A stretch of 64,000 nucleotides of DNA from Paraburkholderia sp. LEh10 (GCF_017814945.1 NZ_JAGIPX010000042.1:1-64000); one strand, 5' to 3'. Shown: positions 35,336 through 44,135, counted from the first letter of the stretch. Notes: generated by a model not told the origin, from the letters alone. Made by a program: numbers and translations.

Positions 35336-36286
35336 ATGAAAAGGAAAAAGGCATTTCAGGAGCTCGACGATTATCTGGGCACGTCCAGCCCTGTCTGGAA
35401 ATTTTCTGGTCCTGACAATGAGCTAATGCTATCCGGGGTGGGTAGTGGTGCCGAGCCCGGCATACGCATACGGTTGACCGAAAGGCAAATAGAGCAGGTT
35501 CGACGACTGACCGGTGTTACATCAGTACTCCTCCTCGACGTTCACGTATTCGGCAAGCATGTGGACCTACATCTGCTCGGGAGAAAAGTCGGCGCTTCTC
35601 AATGGACTGGTATTGCCGCAGCGCTTTGCGATGCGAAATCGGTTGCCAGGAATTCCATGCAGGCGCTTGCTTTTGCGGAAGGGATAGTTTCCGAGGTTAA
35701 CTCGGTCGTGGTGGTCCTGGACAGATCGGGGGCCATTCACCGATTTAACCGGCTGGCCGAAGAGTACACCGGACGCAAGCAGGAGAGCGTCATCGGCCAG
35801 AACGCCCAGGAACTCTTTATGTCCCCCGAGGAGGCGAAGAGTTCTCGCGAGAATATCGCAAGGTTCTTTGAACAGGGCGTTCCATACGACGTACAGCGGG
35901 TAGTTGAGACGGTGAACGGAACGCGATCCTTCCTGTTTCGGAACAGGTTTATCAGGCCTGCGCCCGACCAGAATGTAGAATTTATCGTTTGCTCTGGAAT
36001 TGAGGTCATCGACACTAAGCTTGAGAGCATTGTGGCGCAACAACCGGATGAACATGGCCCTGCCCTGAATGAGGCATATTGCCATCAGATGTTGCGCAAG
36101 ATCATGGACTGGGCTTCTCTTGTGGATGGAGCGCGAGCATTGCTCGCGTCCGTGGAGGAGGGTTCAGGGGATGCCAGGGAACTCGCACATGCTAGGCGCA
36201 TTGCTGCCAGCGCGGTGAAGGACGCTTACGGGCTATATGAGGAGATCGACGCTCGTCTGACACAAGGCACGCGTCAGAAGTGGTGA
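35336..36286 (+). CDS. PAS-domain protein next to the transfer operon
   Basis: A 316-residue protein from the ATG at 35336. Residues ~20-105 are the module shared with the upstream gene. Residues ~115-235 are a PAS fold: VNSVVVVLDRSGAIHRFNRLAEEYTGRKQESVIGQ is its classic start, with a PAC-like RNRFIRPAPDQNVEFIVCSGIEVI end. The C-terminal ~70 residues are helical. No histidine kinase, GGDEF or HTH output domain is visible, so output may come through partners. It could sense a small ligand or redox state and influence conjugation. Proteins like this recur on Burkholderia plasmids, from memory. Confidence 0.7.
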   Translation: MKRKKAFQELDDYLGTSSPVWKFSGPDNELMLSGVGSGAEPGIRIRLTERQIEQVRRLTGVTSVLLLDVHVFGKHVDLHLLGRKVGASQWTGIAAALCDAKSVARNSMQALAFAEGIVSEVNSVVVVLDRSGAIHRFNRLAEEYTGRKQESVIGQNAQELFMSPEEAKSSRENIARFFEQGVPYDVQRVVETVNGTRSFLFRNRFIRPAPDQNVEFIVCSGIEVIDTKLESIVAQQPDEHGPALNEAYCHQMLRKIMDWASLVDGARALLASVEEGSGDARELAHARRIAASAVKDAYGLYEEIDARLTQGTRQKW

Positions 36287-36315
36287 GTTTCCCTCGGGTA
36301 GCTGCAGTCACCCGA

Positions 36316-36750
36316 TCACGTTGTTCCTTGCCTTGTCTTCTTCGTTGTGCCTTGGCGCCTAGGCCCTTGATCGGATGATCTGCCCGCTTCAATGGTGTCG
36401 TTGGAAGAAGGAGGTGCAGCTTGGCCTCGCCCTCGCGCCGCAATAAGCTCCTTAACAAATTGGTTCACAATCTGGAGTTCGCTTTCGTTTAACGATTCTA
36501 GCCACTCGGGAGCCGGCAAGCCGCCTGACATGGGCCCCTTGCCGAGTGCAAGCCAGACAGGGTTGACCCCGTAAAGCAACGCGAGTGCGACGGTGAAGCT
36601 TGACCCCGTCCCCTTCAGTTCAAGTTCCGCCAGATTACTTTGAGCGATACCCACATGCATCTCGACCTGTTTTTGGGTGAACCGTTTCTTCTTGCGCGCG
36701 CGAAGTAGTCGTTCCCCGAACGGTGTGCGTCCATCTTTAGAATTTTCCAT
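36316..36750 (-). CDS. XRE-family repressor, CI-like
   Basis: A 144-residue protein. Residues ~10-70 form a Cro/CI HTH: FGERLLRARKKKRFTQKQVEMHVGIAQSNLAELELKG. A segment GVNPVWLALGKGPMSGG, typical of phage-like regulators, follows, and a C-terminal helical part (LNESELQIVNQFVKELIA) is a likely dimerisation region. The gene diverges from the Cro-like frame and the virB operon across a 73-base gap with two operator repeats. It is the likely repressor of transfer genes and of itself. Confidence 0.8.
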   Translation of the reverse strand: MENSKDGRTPFGERLLRARKKKRFTQKQVEMHVGIAQSNLAELELKGTGSSFTVALALLYGVNPVWLALGKGPMSGGLPAPEWLESLNESELQIVNQFVKELIAARGRGQAAPPSSNDTIEAGRSSDQGPRRQGTTKKTRQGTT

Positions 36751-36771
36751 CCGATTACAATAGAGTAGGTG

Positions 36772-36812
36772 AATATCGGTTTTCCGCTTGACAGAAATAT
36801 CGGTTTTCCGCT
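36772..36812. promoter_or_regulatory. Paired operators between XRE and Cro-like genes
   Basis: The 17-mer aatatcggttttccgct occurs twice, exactly, at 36772-36788 and 36796-36812, 24 bp apart, i.e. on nearly the same face of the helix. The second copy fills the spacer of the rightward promoter and the first touches its -35, so a bound repressor would block it. Binding by the XRE protein is inferred. Confidence 0.8.
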
Positions 36813-36817
36813 AATTT
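36788..36817 (+). promoter_or_regulatory. Rightward promoter of the cro-virB operon
   Basis: A perfect TTGACA (36788-36793) and TAATTT (36812-36817) lie 18 bp apart. The predicted start site falls at about the ATG of the Cro-like frame (36824), so the mRNA would be leaderless or nearly so. The operator repeat lies inside the spacer. Confidence 0.7.
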
Positions 36818-36823
36818 TCATGC

Positions 36824-37034
36824 ATGGACTGGCGAACTGTTGTCGAAGAACTGACTAACCGGTCGCGTGGCGGCATGATCGAGCTTGAACTGTCAAAGCG
36901 GTGGACAATTCACGATTGCTGATCTTGCACGTGGCGCCACTGAGCAGCCAAACGCGAATCTCGGTTTGCATTTTCTCAAGCTTCACACTTCCGTAGTAAT
37001 TGGGCAGGAAAAGAGGCGAACGGAGGATACATGA
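36824..37034 (+). pseudogene. Cro-like regulator with an apparent frameshift
   Basis: Frame 1 from the ATG at 36824 gives MDWRTVVEELTNRSRGGM, a typical start of small Cro-like proteins, and would stop after 32 residues. A second frame from ~36898 gives GGQFTIADLARGATEQPNAN and ends at 37034, matching the usual second half (DLARGATxQP). A single indel near aagcggtgg separates them. The second frame stops in an ATGA overlap with virB1. It is either a real pseudogene, a sequencing error or a programmed shift. It would normally oppose the XRE repressor. Confidence 0.55.
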
Positions 37035-37693
37035 TCGACTTTGACACCGTGGCCCAGCAATGCGCACCAACCGTCAACCCGGTCACCATGCAGGCGGTGG
37101 TGCGCACGGAGTCGGGATTCAATCCTTACGCCATCGGGGTAGTCGGTGGTCATCTCGCCCGACAACCCCGGGACTCCGAAGAGGCGGTTGCCACGGCTCG
37201 TGCGCTCGAGGCCCGCGGAATCAATTTCAGCGTGGGGTTAGGACAGGTCAACCGGTTCAATCTCGCCCGGTACGGCCTTACGTACGAAACCGCTTTCGAC
37301 CCGTGTGCCAACCTTCGCGCAGGCAGCGCGATCCTGCGCGACTGTTACCAGCGGGCAAGTGCCATATACGGTCAGGATCAACACACCCTGCGGGCGGCAA
37401 TCAGTTGCTACTACAGCGGCAATTTCATTGGCGGTGAACGGATTCAGTCCGGCGGATCCAGCTACGTTCAGCGTGTCATTGCAAATGCACGGAGCACGTC
37501 AGGACCGATCGACATGGTTCCGGCGATACCCGTCGTCATGGACCGGCCAACCGCCCCGACAGCGCAGGTTGGTGCCGGAGCGGGTAAGTCCAGCCCCGCT
37601 AGCCGCGCCGTTCGATCGCAGCGCCAGGATTCGCCGCATCCGTCGTGGGATGCTTTTGGCGACTTCGGCTGTGACAGCGATTCATGCAGATGA
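37031..37693 (+). CDS. virB1: VirB1-like lytic transglycosylase
   Basis: A 220-residue protein. The SLT fold begins at once, with the catalytic Glu in VVRTESGFNPYAIG (Glu27), VGLGQVNRFNLARYGLTYE in the middle, and the NLRAGSAILRDCYQRA and SCYYSGNF elements. The C-terminal ~70 residues are a Pro/Ser/Ala linker as in VirB1. No clear signal peptide is visible. It locally opens peptidoglycan for the T4SS. Its ATG overlaps the stop of the Cro-like frame (ATGA), so it is translationally coupled to it. Confidence 0.9.
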   Translation: MIDFDTVAQQCAPTVNPVTMQAVVRTESGFNPYAIGVVGGHLARQPRDSEEAVATARALEARGINFSVGLGQVNRFNLARYGLTYETAFDPCANLRAGSAILRDCYQRASAIYGQDQHTLRAAISCYYSGNFIGGERIQSGGSSYVQRVIANARSTSGPIDMVPAIPVVMDRPTAPTAQVGAGAGKSSPASRAVRSQRQDSPHPSWDAFGDFGCDSDSCR

Positions 37694-37738
37694 CCTGACC
37701 GGCCGCGCCGCGGCGTTCGTTTGAAAAGGAGAGGCTCT

Positions 37739-38089
37739 ATGTTTCGGAAAGTGAAATTCTATGCGAATCAATTAGTACAACAGAAAGATGATGCGAAGCA
37801 CATAGCCGGCGCAGCAACGTCAACGCTGCTTGGCGCAGTACTGCTTGCGCCCGGACTTGCCATGGCCGGAGGAGGCCTTGATTCGGCGACGGAGGGTGCG
37901 AATACGTTCAAGATCTGGCTGTACTCGTTTCTGGGTGTCTGTGCTTCGTGCGTGCTGCTGTGGAAAGGTGCCGAATGCTGGGCCGATCGTTCTCACTGGA
38001 GCGAATTCGTCACCCTCGGCGGCAAGGTTGCGGTAGTCGGCGCGGTGGTCGGCGTGCTCGCGCCGTACCTGTGGAACCTCTTTACCTGA
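37739..38089 (+). CDS. virB2: VirB2-like pilin
   Basis: A 116-residue protein from the ATG at 37739 with an AAGGAGAGG ribosome site. It has a long basic leader ending in an LAPGLAMAGG cleavage region (~residue 45), then two hydrophobic helices (WLYSFLGVCASCVLLW and KVAVVGAVVGVLAPYLW) joined by a short polar loop, the standard VirB2/TrbC prepilin layout. It is the major subunit of the conjugative pilus. Confidence 0.85.
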   Translation: MFRKVKFYANQLVQQKDDAKHIAGAATSTLLGAVLLAPGLAMAGGGLDSATEGANTFKIWLYSFLGVCASCVLLWKGAECWADRSHWSEFVTLGGKVAVVGAVVGVLAPYLWNLFT

Positions 38090-38098
38090 GTACGCGCC

Positions 38099-38536
38099 AT
38101 GTCGGACGAGAAAATCCGCTATCCCGGTTTCAATGGTCTTGGACGCACCGCGGCCATCTGGGGCGTGCCTTACATGGCGATGCTGGTAGTGGTCGTCGCC
38201 TCGATGTTCACGGGTGTGCTGGTGGCCTTCTTCGTTGGCCCGGGCGGGCTGCTGTTCGTGTTTCTCGGCTTCCCGGTGCTGCTGTGGTTCAAGCACATAT
38301 GCGAAACCGATGATCAGGGACTGTGGATCATGTGGCTGCAGTTCCGCTGCCGCAACTACTTCTGGCGGTTGCGCATCCGCGCACGGGTGAATGCCGCACG
38401 AGCAGCGCCAAATTTTGGCAACACGTCGACGCTTGCGCCATTGCGATACGGGCGGCAGCGTCGCGTCTTCCGTGACTTCCTCCAACCATTGGACAAGGGC
38501 GAGCGCAGGCTGCGTGAGCTCGAGCAGGAGCCATGA
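38099..38536 (+). CDS. virB3: VirB3-like inner membrane protein
   Basis: A 145-residue protein, longer than usual (~105). The N-terminus KIRYPGFNGLGRTAAIWGVPYMAM is VirB3-typical, followed by two membrane helices (MLVVVVASMFTGVLVAFFV and LLFVFLGFPVLLWF) and the HICETDDQGLWIMWLQFRCR segment. The C-terminal ~60 residues are basic. Its stop overlaps the virB4 start by 4 nt. It anchors VirB4 in the channel. Confidence 0.85.
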   Translation: MSDEKIRYPGFNGLGRTAAIWGVPYMAMLVVVVASMFTGVLVAFFVGPGGLLFVFLGFPVLLWFKHICETDDQGLWIMWLQFRCRNYFWRLRIRARVNAARAAPNFGNTSTLAPLRYGRQRRVFRDFLQPLDKGERRLRELEQEP

Positions 38537-41109
38537 TGGGCAGCAGCAGACCAACCGTCTCGAGCGGGATCCTCGGCGCAATCGGCGCTGTCGAAGACTG
38601 GATGCCGAAGTTCAGGCATCCGGTCACGAAGCACGTGCAGCACCTCGATGGAAACCGTTTTATGGTGACGCTTGCGCTGCGCGGCGTGCCGTTCGATGTA
38701 TTTGAAAGCGTCGTGCTTGAGCGCAAGTTCGACCGTGACACCGAGACTCTGAGCAAACTGGGTCGCGACCTTGGCGGGCGCCTCGCCTACCACGGTGCTT
38801 TCATGCGACGGCGGGTGAATGTCAGTCGCGAGTACCGTTTCGACAGCGCTTTCATGAACTGGTTTTCGACGCAGCATGGTGGACAGTTCAGGGGTGGCCG
38901 GTTCTTTGAAAACCGCTATTACTTTTCGATCATTCTGAAGTACGAGGATTTCGAGGACGGGCTGAAGGAAATCGCGTCGCTTGCCGGGCAGGCGCTGCAA
39001 CAGCTTGTGGACTATGAGGCCGAACTGCTCGAGGTGTACGAGCGCGCACATATCAACGGCACGAAGATGCTGTTCTCGCCGCTGTATGGGTTCGTCAGCT
39101 ATCTCGTGAACGGTGTGACGGGCGATCTGCCTGTCGCTGCCGAGCCGGGTGTTGACGTCATCCCGTCCAGCTACCTTCGCTTCGGCTACGACACGCACGC
39201 GATCGACGGGCCGGGGATCCCGGACCATCGGAGATTCTTCACCTGCCGCGATCTGCGAAGTTTCCCGGACAAGCCGGGATTTGGCCAGCTTGATCCGTTG
39301 CTCTCGTTGCCAGTCGAATTCACGGTCGTGCATTCGTTCAACTGCATGACGGGTTTCGAGTCGAACCGCACGATCGACTCGGCGATCAACAAACTGGAGT
39401 CCGCTGGCGACAAGGCGAAGCATCAGGTCAGGGAACTGCGCGATGCGCAGGGTTACGTCAATACAGGCGAGCTGTCGTTCGGTGAGTATCACGGCGCGGC
39501 CGTGATCTACGGCGCAAGCACACAGGAGGCGCTGGTAAACGGGATCCTGTTCGCATCGCGCTCGCTCAACGAATGCGGTGTCGAGTGGGCGCTTGCGACT
39601 GCTTCGGCACCCTTCACGTATTTTTCGCAGGTCCCTGGTGCGAGGGTCAAGCCACGGCCGAAGGTCCAGTCTTCACGCAACTTCTCGTCGATGTTCACCT
39701 GTCACGACTATTCGGCCGGCAAGGCCGAGGGCAATCCGATTGGTGACGGCTCAGCTGTTATTCCGTTCCGTTCGGCATCGGGAATCTATCACTTCAGCCC
39801 GCATGCGAGCCGCCAGGGTGACGTCAACGTGACAGAGAAGCTCGCTGCTCACCTGAAACTGCAAGGCACGACTGGCGCCGGCAAGTCGACTGTCGCGACC
39901 GCCGTCACTGGCATGCTGTCCCGGTTCGGTCAGCTGCTGTTCGTACTGGACAAGGGCCGAGGCTGGGAAGTTTTCATCCGCGCCATGCGCGGTGCCTACG
40001 TCCATCTGGAGAAAGGCAAGCCGACTGGGTGGGCGCCGTTCGAGCTGGCCGACACCGCTGAGAATCGCGAGTTCCTGTACGGGCTGGTCGAGCTTTGCGG
40101 CCGCAAGAACGGTGTCGATCACCAGGGCAAAGCCATCAAGCTCGATCTGAGCGCTGCAGAGAAGATCCAGTGCCGCAACGCCGTAGATGCAGTAATGGAC
40201 ATCGAGGACGTTCGCCTGCGGCGATTCAGCCTGCTGCTCGACAGCATCCCGGATGAGGGCGACGACGGCCTTCGCCAGCGGCTGTCGCTGTGGTGCAAAT
40301 CGGAAAACGGCCGCTTCTGGTGGGTGTTCGACAACCCGCCAAACCTGTCGCTGAACATGACGCAACAGCGCTGGATCGGTTTCGACGTCGAGGCATTTCT
40401 TGTCGAGAACTACGAACCCTCGGAGCCGGCGTTCGCCTGGCTTTTCCATCTCAAGAGGATGATGCGACGAGAGGGCAGGCTCATGCAGACCGTGATGGAA
40501 GAATACTGGTTGCCCATCCGCTTCCGCACGATTCGCGAACAGATCGAGGAGACGCTCGCAAGCGGCCGGAAGGAGGGTGAGTTCATCATGCTGATTACGC
40601 AACAGCCAGAGCAGGGCCAGAAGGCCGCCGACCTGTACCCGGCCCTGCGCAGCCTCGTGGCTACGAATCTGTATCTGGCCGATCCGGCGGCGGAAGAGGA
40701 GGCGTACGTGCGTGATGGCATGACGCGCAAGGAATTCAGCGAGTTCAAAAAGCTCACGCCGTCGTCGCGCCGGTTTCTCATCAAGCAGGGTAACCAGTCT
40801 GCCTTCGCGAGTTTTGACATCAGCGGAATGGATGACGCGATCGCGGTGTTCTCGGGTGACCGCGAGAACGTCCTGATCTGCGACACCGTGCGCGCCGAGC
40901 TGGGAGACGATCCGGACGTATGGTTACCGGTCTACCTGGAACGCGTCTTCGAACGCAAGCTTCGTACGCGGCTCACGGCAAGGCACGGTGCCGACGAACG
41001 GCTGTGGGCCGGTGAGCTCCAACGCGGTGTTGAGCACAAGCGGGCCGAGCTCGCCCGCATCTATTCGGCACGCACTGTCGACGCCGGTAACGAAGCTGTC
41101 ACTGCCTGA
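38533..41109 (+). CDS. virB4: VirB4 ATPase of the T4SS
   Basis: An 858-residue protein. The N-terminal ~430 residues match the VirB4/CagE domain. The RecA-like ATPase domain starts with Walker A GTTGAGKST (445-453), preceded by LAAHLKLQG. Downstream are the TVMEEYWLPI and MLITQQPEQGQ segments, typical of Walker B and motif Q regions. It energises pilus assembly and substrate transfer at the inner membrane. The length is normal for the family (~800-860). Confidence 0.95.
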   Translation: MMGSSRPTVSSGILGAIGAVEDWMPKFRHPVTKHVQHLDGNRFMVTLALRGVPFDVFESVVLERKFDRDTETLSKLGRDLGGRLAYHGAFMRRRVNVSREYRFDSAFMNWFSTQHGGQFRGGRFFENRYYFSIILKYEDFEDGLKEIASLAGQALQQLVDYEAELLEVYERAHINGTKMLFSPLYGFVSYLVNGVTGDLPVAAEPGVDVIPSSYLRFGYDTHAIDGPGIPDHRRFFTCRDLRSFPDKPGFGQLDPLLSLPVEFTVVHSFNCMTGFESNRTIDSAINKLESAGDKAKHQVRELRDAQGYVNTGELSFGEYHGAAVIYGASTQEALVNGILFASRSLNECGVEWALATASAPFTYFSQVPGARVKPRPKVQSSRNFSSMFTCHDYSAGKAEGNPIGDGSAVIPFRSASGIYHFSPHASRQGDVNVTEKLAAHLKLQGTTGAGKSTVATAVTGMLSRFGQLLFVLDKGRGWEVFIRAMRGAYVHLEKGKPTGWAPFELADTAENREFLYGLVELCGRKNGVDHQGKAIKLDLSAAEKIQCRNAVDAVMDIEDVRLRRFSLLLDSIPDEGDDGLRQRLSLWCKSENGRFWWVFDNPPNLSLNMTQQRWIGFDVEAFLVENYEPSEPAFAWLFHLKRMMRREGRLMQTVMEEYWLPIRFRTIREQIEETLASGRKEGEFIMLITQQPEQGQKAADLYPALRSLVATNLYLADPAAEEEAYVRDGMTRKEFSEFKKLTPSSRRFLIKQGNQSAFASFDISGMDDAIAVFSGDRENVLICDTVRAELGDDPDVWLPVYLERVFERKLRTRLTARHGADERLWAGELQRGVEHKRAELARIYSARTVDAGNEAVTA

Positions 41110-41120
41110 TGGAGGGAATC

Positions 41121-41798
41121 GTGAACGCCAACGATGTCGAACGCGCTGCACGCCTGGTGCGGGCCGCTCGTGTTCCCGTCACCGCGCTCTGCCTGGGTGC
41201 CACGGCCTTCGCAAACGCACAGGGTGTGCCGACCATTTCGCCTGCTGAGCTTGCCCAGCAAATGGTGCAGGTCCAGCAGTTGATGCAGCAGATAGAGAAC
41301 CAGGAAGCACAGTACCGGGCATTGACCGGTAACAGCAGCCTCGGAACGATCATGAACGACGCGTCGCTGCGCAACTACCTGCCAGAGCAGTGGCAGGACA
41401 TCTATGACCAGGCGAAAAGTGGCAGCCTGTCGGGCATCAGCTCGACGATGCGCTCGATCGAACGGCAGGAGGGCATGACCGACGCCGCGACGCCAGGACA
41501 ACAGCGCTACTACGACGTGCTCTCGGCCAATAAGGCAATGAACGAGCAGGCGTACAGCGCGACGATGGCGCGGCTCAATAACATCCAGTCGCTGATGCAG
41601 CAGTCGAACCTTACGCAGGATCCGGCTCAAAAGGCCGACCTGCAGAACCGGATGGCTGCTGAAGAGGCGATGGTCTCCAATGAGCAGACGCGTCTGCAGC
41701 TCACCGCACAACTGCAGGCGACCGAACTCAAGCTCGCGGAGGAGCAGCAGGAGCGGGAATTCAAAAACCAGTTTCTAGGAGGAGCAAATGGTCAATAA
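41121..41798 (+). CDS. virB5: VirB5-like minor pilus protein
   Basis: About 225 residues from the GTG at 41121, chosen because GGAGGG lies 5 nt before it; an ATG at 41109 overlapping the virB4 stop is the alternative. The N-terminus has a signal peptide ending at the ATAFANAQG region. The rest is helical and rich in Gln (QQMVQVQQLMQQIENQEAQY) with the TrbJ/VirB5 pattern QWQDIYDQAKSG. It forms the pilus tip. The stop overlaps the next gene by 11 nt. Confidence 0.8.
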   Translation: MNANDVERAARLVRAARVPVTALCLGATAFANAQGVPTISPAELAQQMVQVQQLMQQIENQEAQYRALTGNSSLGTIMNDASLRNYLPEQWQDIYDQAKSGSLSGISSTMRSIERQEGMTDAATPGQQRYYDVLSANKAMNEQAYSATMARLNNIQSLMQQSNLTQDPAQKADLQNRMAAEEAMVSNEQTRLQLTAQLQATELKLAEEQQEREFKNQFLGGANGQ

Positions 41799-42033
41799 GG
41801 CATTGCTTGGTGCGATCGTCGGCCTGCTTGTCGTCATTGCCGGCTATCTGGGTTATCTCGCATGGGACCGACACCAGCACGACGTGCAGGAGGAGATCGC
41901 ACACAGGCAGGATCTGGAGTTCAGGGCACATCTGCTTGGTACGACGCCCGAAAAGCTCGAGAAGGAGGAAACGCCCGAACAGCGTGAGCGGGACAAGGAA
42001 GCCGAACAGGTGGTGAAGAAAGCAATGCAGTGA
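41788..42033 (+). CDS. Small membrane protein between virB5 and virB6, entry-exclusion candidate
   Basis: An 81-residue protein: one N-terminal membrane helix (LLGAIVGLLVVIAGYLGYLAW), then a charged helical tail (HQHDVQEEIAHRQDL ... EKEETPEQRERDKEAEQVV). The GGAGG ribosome site lies inside the virB5 end. In related T4SS operons the gene at this spot encodes an entry-exclusion protein. No lipobox is present, so this is by position only. Confidence 0.6.
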   Translation: MVNKALLGAIVGLLVVIAGYLGYLAWDRHQHDVQEEIAHRQDLEFRAHLLGTTPEKLEKEETPEQRERDKEAEQVVKKAMQ

Positions 42034-42057
42034 ATGGAACGACTTCAGGAGCCAAAG

Positions 42058-42972
42058 ATGTCTTATACGCCTATCACCACGACGATCTTCTCGAGGATGA
42101 CGTCCGACTTCGACGCTAACGTGGTCGCGACCATCAGCTCAGGTTCGGAACGCATCATCGGGCTGATTTCGCCGTTGATGATGGCGTGCTTCAGCATCTA
42201 TGTGCTACTGGTCTTGTGGTCGTACTGGCAAGGGCAGAACGACGAACCGATCAACGACTTCCTGATGCGCATGGCGGCCTGGGCGTTCATCCTGACCTGC
42301 GGCATGAACATCCAGTTCTATACCGAGTACATCGTGCCGGCTGTGAACGGCTTGGGCGAGCAGCTTTCCGGTGCGATTACGGGGCAAAGCAATCCTGTCT
42401 CGGGGCTGGATAATCTGTTGAGCGCGTACATTAACGCCTGTGGGCAGATCTACGATCACGCACACAACTTCGAAATCATAGGGGCGGTGTGGGTGATTTC
42501 AGTGATGCTTATCTTCGCCACGCCGTTCATGGGCATGGCAGTGGCTTACATCATCCTCGCCAAATTCGCACTCGGACTGCTGCTTGCGCTCGGGCCACTG
42601 TTCATTTCGATGGCGCTGTTTCCGCCGGTGCGGCAGTACTTCTGGAACTGGGCGGGACAGTGCTTTAACTACGCGCTGCTCGTGGCTCTCTTCGCGGGCG
42701 CCGGCGCGATTGAAGTCAGTTTCGCGAAATCGATTGCACCGGGCGGGTCAACCTTCCCGTCGATGCAGCAGGTGGTGGAGATTGACGTGATGGGCGTGGT
42801 GTTCTTCATCGTCGCGCTGAATCTTCCGGGTCTTGCCTCGGCGCTGGCGAGCGGTGTGGGCATTTCGACGATGACAGGCAAGCTGGGTGGTCTGGGGCGT
42901 GCGCTGGCCGCAGCCTCGAAAACTGGTGGCGCTGGCAAGTACAGGACGGGTGGCTCCGTTTCGCAAGCGTAG
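42058..42972 (+). CDS. virB6: VirB6-like polytopic channel protein
   Basis: A 304-residue protein from the ATG at 42058 (CAGGAG ribosome site). About five to six membrane helices are visible (for example LMMACFSIYVLLVLWSYW, WAFILTCGMNIQFY, IIGAVWVISVMLIFATPFMG, LGLLLALGPLFISMALF). The VirB6 core KFALGLLLALGPLFIS with the preceding AYIILA is conserved. It forms the inner-membrane pore contact for DNA. Confidence 0.9.
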   Translation: MSYTPITTTIFSRMTSDFDANVVATISSGSERIIGLISPLMMACFSIYVLLVLWSYWQGQNDEPINDFLMRMAAWAFILTCGMNIQFYTEYIVPAVNGLGEQLSGAITGQSNPVSGLDNLLSAYINACGQIYDHAHNFEIIGAVWVISVMLIFATPFMGMAVAYIILAKFALGLLLALGPLFISMALFPPVRQYFWNWAGQCFNYALLVALFAGAGAIEVSFAKSIAPGGSTFPSMQQVVEIDVMGVVFFIVALNLPGLASALASGVGISTMTGKLGGLGRALAAASKTGGAGKYRTGGSVSQA

Positions 42973-42980
42973 GAGGATGC

Positions 42981-43109
42981 GTGCCTGATTTCTTTGCGAG
43001 GCTGATCCGCTGGTGGTTGCTGGTCGTCTGCTGGGTTACGTTTGCCGGTTTCGTGGGCGCGTTGCTCAACACCATCGGTATGGCCATCTATCACCGCTTG
43101 CATGGATGA
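42981..43109 (+). CDS. Tiny membrane protein (42 aa) after virB6
   Basis: A GTG start at 42981 with a strong AGGAGG site, ending at TGA 43109. The product, VPDFFARLIRWWLLVVCWV and so on, has one membrane helix (WWLLVVCWVTFAGFVGALL) and a short tail. It fits tightly between virB6 and virB7, so it is likely real. The function is unknown; possibly a pore or assembly accessory. Confidence 0.6.
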   Translation: MPDFFARLIRWWLLVVCWVTFAGFVGALLNTIGMAIYHRLHG

Positions 43110-43131
43110 CCGGTGAAATGGGAGTTCAGGC

Positions 43132-43275
43132 ATGAAAGCGATCTTCCGCGCGGGTCTGCTCGCGCTTGTCCTGCAGGCGTGCAGCACTGCGCCAAAACCA
43201 CCGGAGCCCACGGGCCAGTGGGTCCCTGTGAATCAGCCACTGGCGCAGCAGTCAGGCCGTACGGAACCGAGGTGA
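43132..43275 (+). CDS. virB7: VirB7-like lipoprotein
   Basis: A 47-residue lipoprotein. It has a signal sequence MKAIFRAGLLALVLQAC with a lipobox around Cys17 (LVLQ-A-C), then a short Pro/Gln-rich tail (TAPKPPEPTGQWVPVNQ). Size and position just before virB8 match VirB7, which stabilises VirB9 in the outer-membrane core. Confidence 0.8.
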   Translation: MKAIFRAGLLALVLQACSTAPKPPEPTGQWVPVNQPLAQQSGRTEPR

Positions 43276-43283
43276 GGATCAGG

Positions 43284-44135
43284 ATGGTATCGACAATCAG
43301 ACAGTGGTTCGTGACGGGCGCAGGCTCGCGCAATCGCGCGCGGTCGCCGGCCACATCGGCGGCGCACGTGGAGGCAGCAACAAATGCTGTTGACCGGTCA
43401 GAGCGCGACGCGGTCAGCTGGTATCTGGACCAGGCGCGGGAGTTCGAGAGGTCGAAGGTTGAGGCGGCTGAAGAGAAGGCGCGCATCGCCGACCGCCGAT
43501 CGGTGCTCTCGGGAGGCATCGCCCTCGCGGCTGTTTTTGGCCTGACGGCTTTAGGACTCCTGAAAAGACCGAACCCACCGGCTGTGCTGCGGGTTAACGA
43601 TACGACCGGCAAGGTGGACGTGTTGCCGACGACCGCGAATGGCCATGTGCGCTTCACTGAAAAAACCGACCGCGCAGATCTGCGCCGTTACGTCGAGATG
43701 CGAGAGAGCTACGACTGGGAGACGATATCGGACATGCACAACGCTGTGATGTTCATGAGCGACGATCACGAAAAGGGCGCTTACGACGCGCTCATCCGTG
43801 GTCCGGCCGGTCCCCTCAAGCTGCTCAAGGACCAGGCGCGCGTCATCGCACGGGTCGGCTCGATTACCTTTGTCGGTTCGACCGCACAGGTGTTCTTCTC
43901 GCGGCAACTGATCCCGTTGAATGCGGCGGCGAAGCGTCCGGAACCGACCTACTGGATTGCGACGGTGGCCTTCACGCGTGTCGATGTGCCCGAGAAACAG
44001 GATCAGCAGGACATTGATCCGGACGGGTTCAGGTGCACGACTTACGAAGTGACGCGCGACTATACCCGTGCGCCCGCGGATGCGTCGCCTGACGCCGTAC
44101 CGGCAGTATCGAAGGCGACGGGGAGTGCGTCGTGA
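43284..44135 (+). CDS. virB8: VirB8-like assembly protein
   Basis: A 283-residue bitopic protein from the ATG at 43284 (a longer frame upstream has no ribosome site). A cytoplasmic N-terminus of ~73 residues ends in a membrane helix (~74-93, SVLSGGIALAAVFGLTALGL), followed by a periplasmic domain with the VirB8 pattern (RRYVEMRESYDWETISDMHNAV, then TYWIATVAFTRVDVP). It nucleates the T4SS. Its stop overlaps the virB9 GTG start. Confidence 0.9.
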   Translation: MVSTIRQWFVTGAGSRNRARSPATSAAHVEAATNAVDRSERDAVSWYLDQAREFERSKVEAAEEKARIADRRSVLSGGIALAAVFGLTALGLLKRPNPPAVLRVNDTTGKVDVLPTTANGHVRFTEKTDRADLRRYVEMRESYDWETISDMHNAVMFMSDDHEKGAYDALIRGPAGPLKLLKDQARVIARVGSITFVGSTAQVFFSRQLIPLNAAAKRPEPTYWIATVAFTRVDVPEKQDQQDIDPDGFRCTTYEVTRDYTRAPADASPDAVPAVSKATGSAS

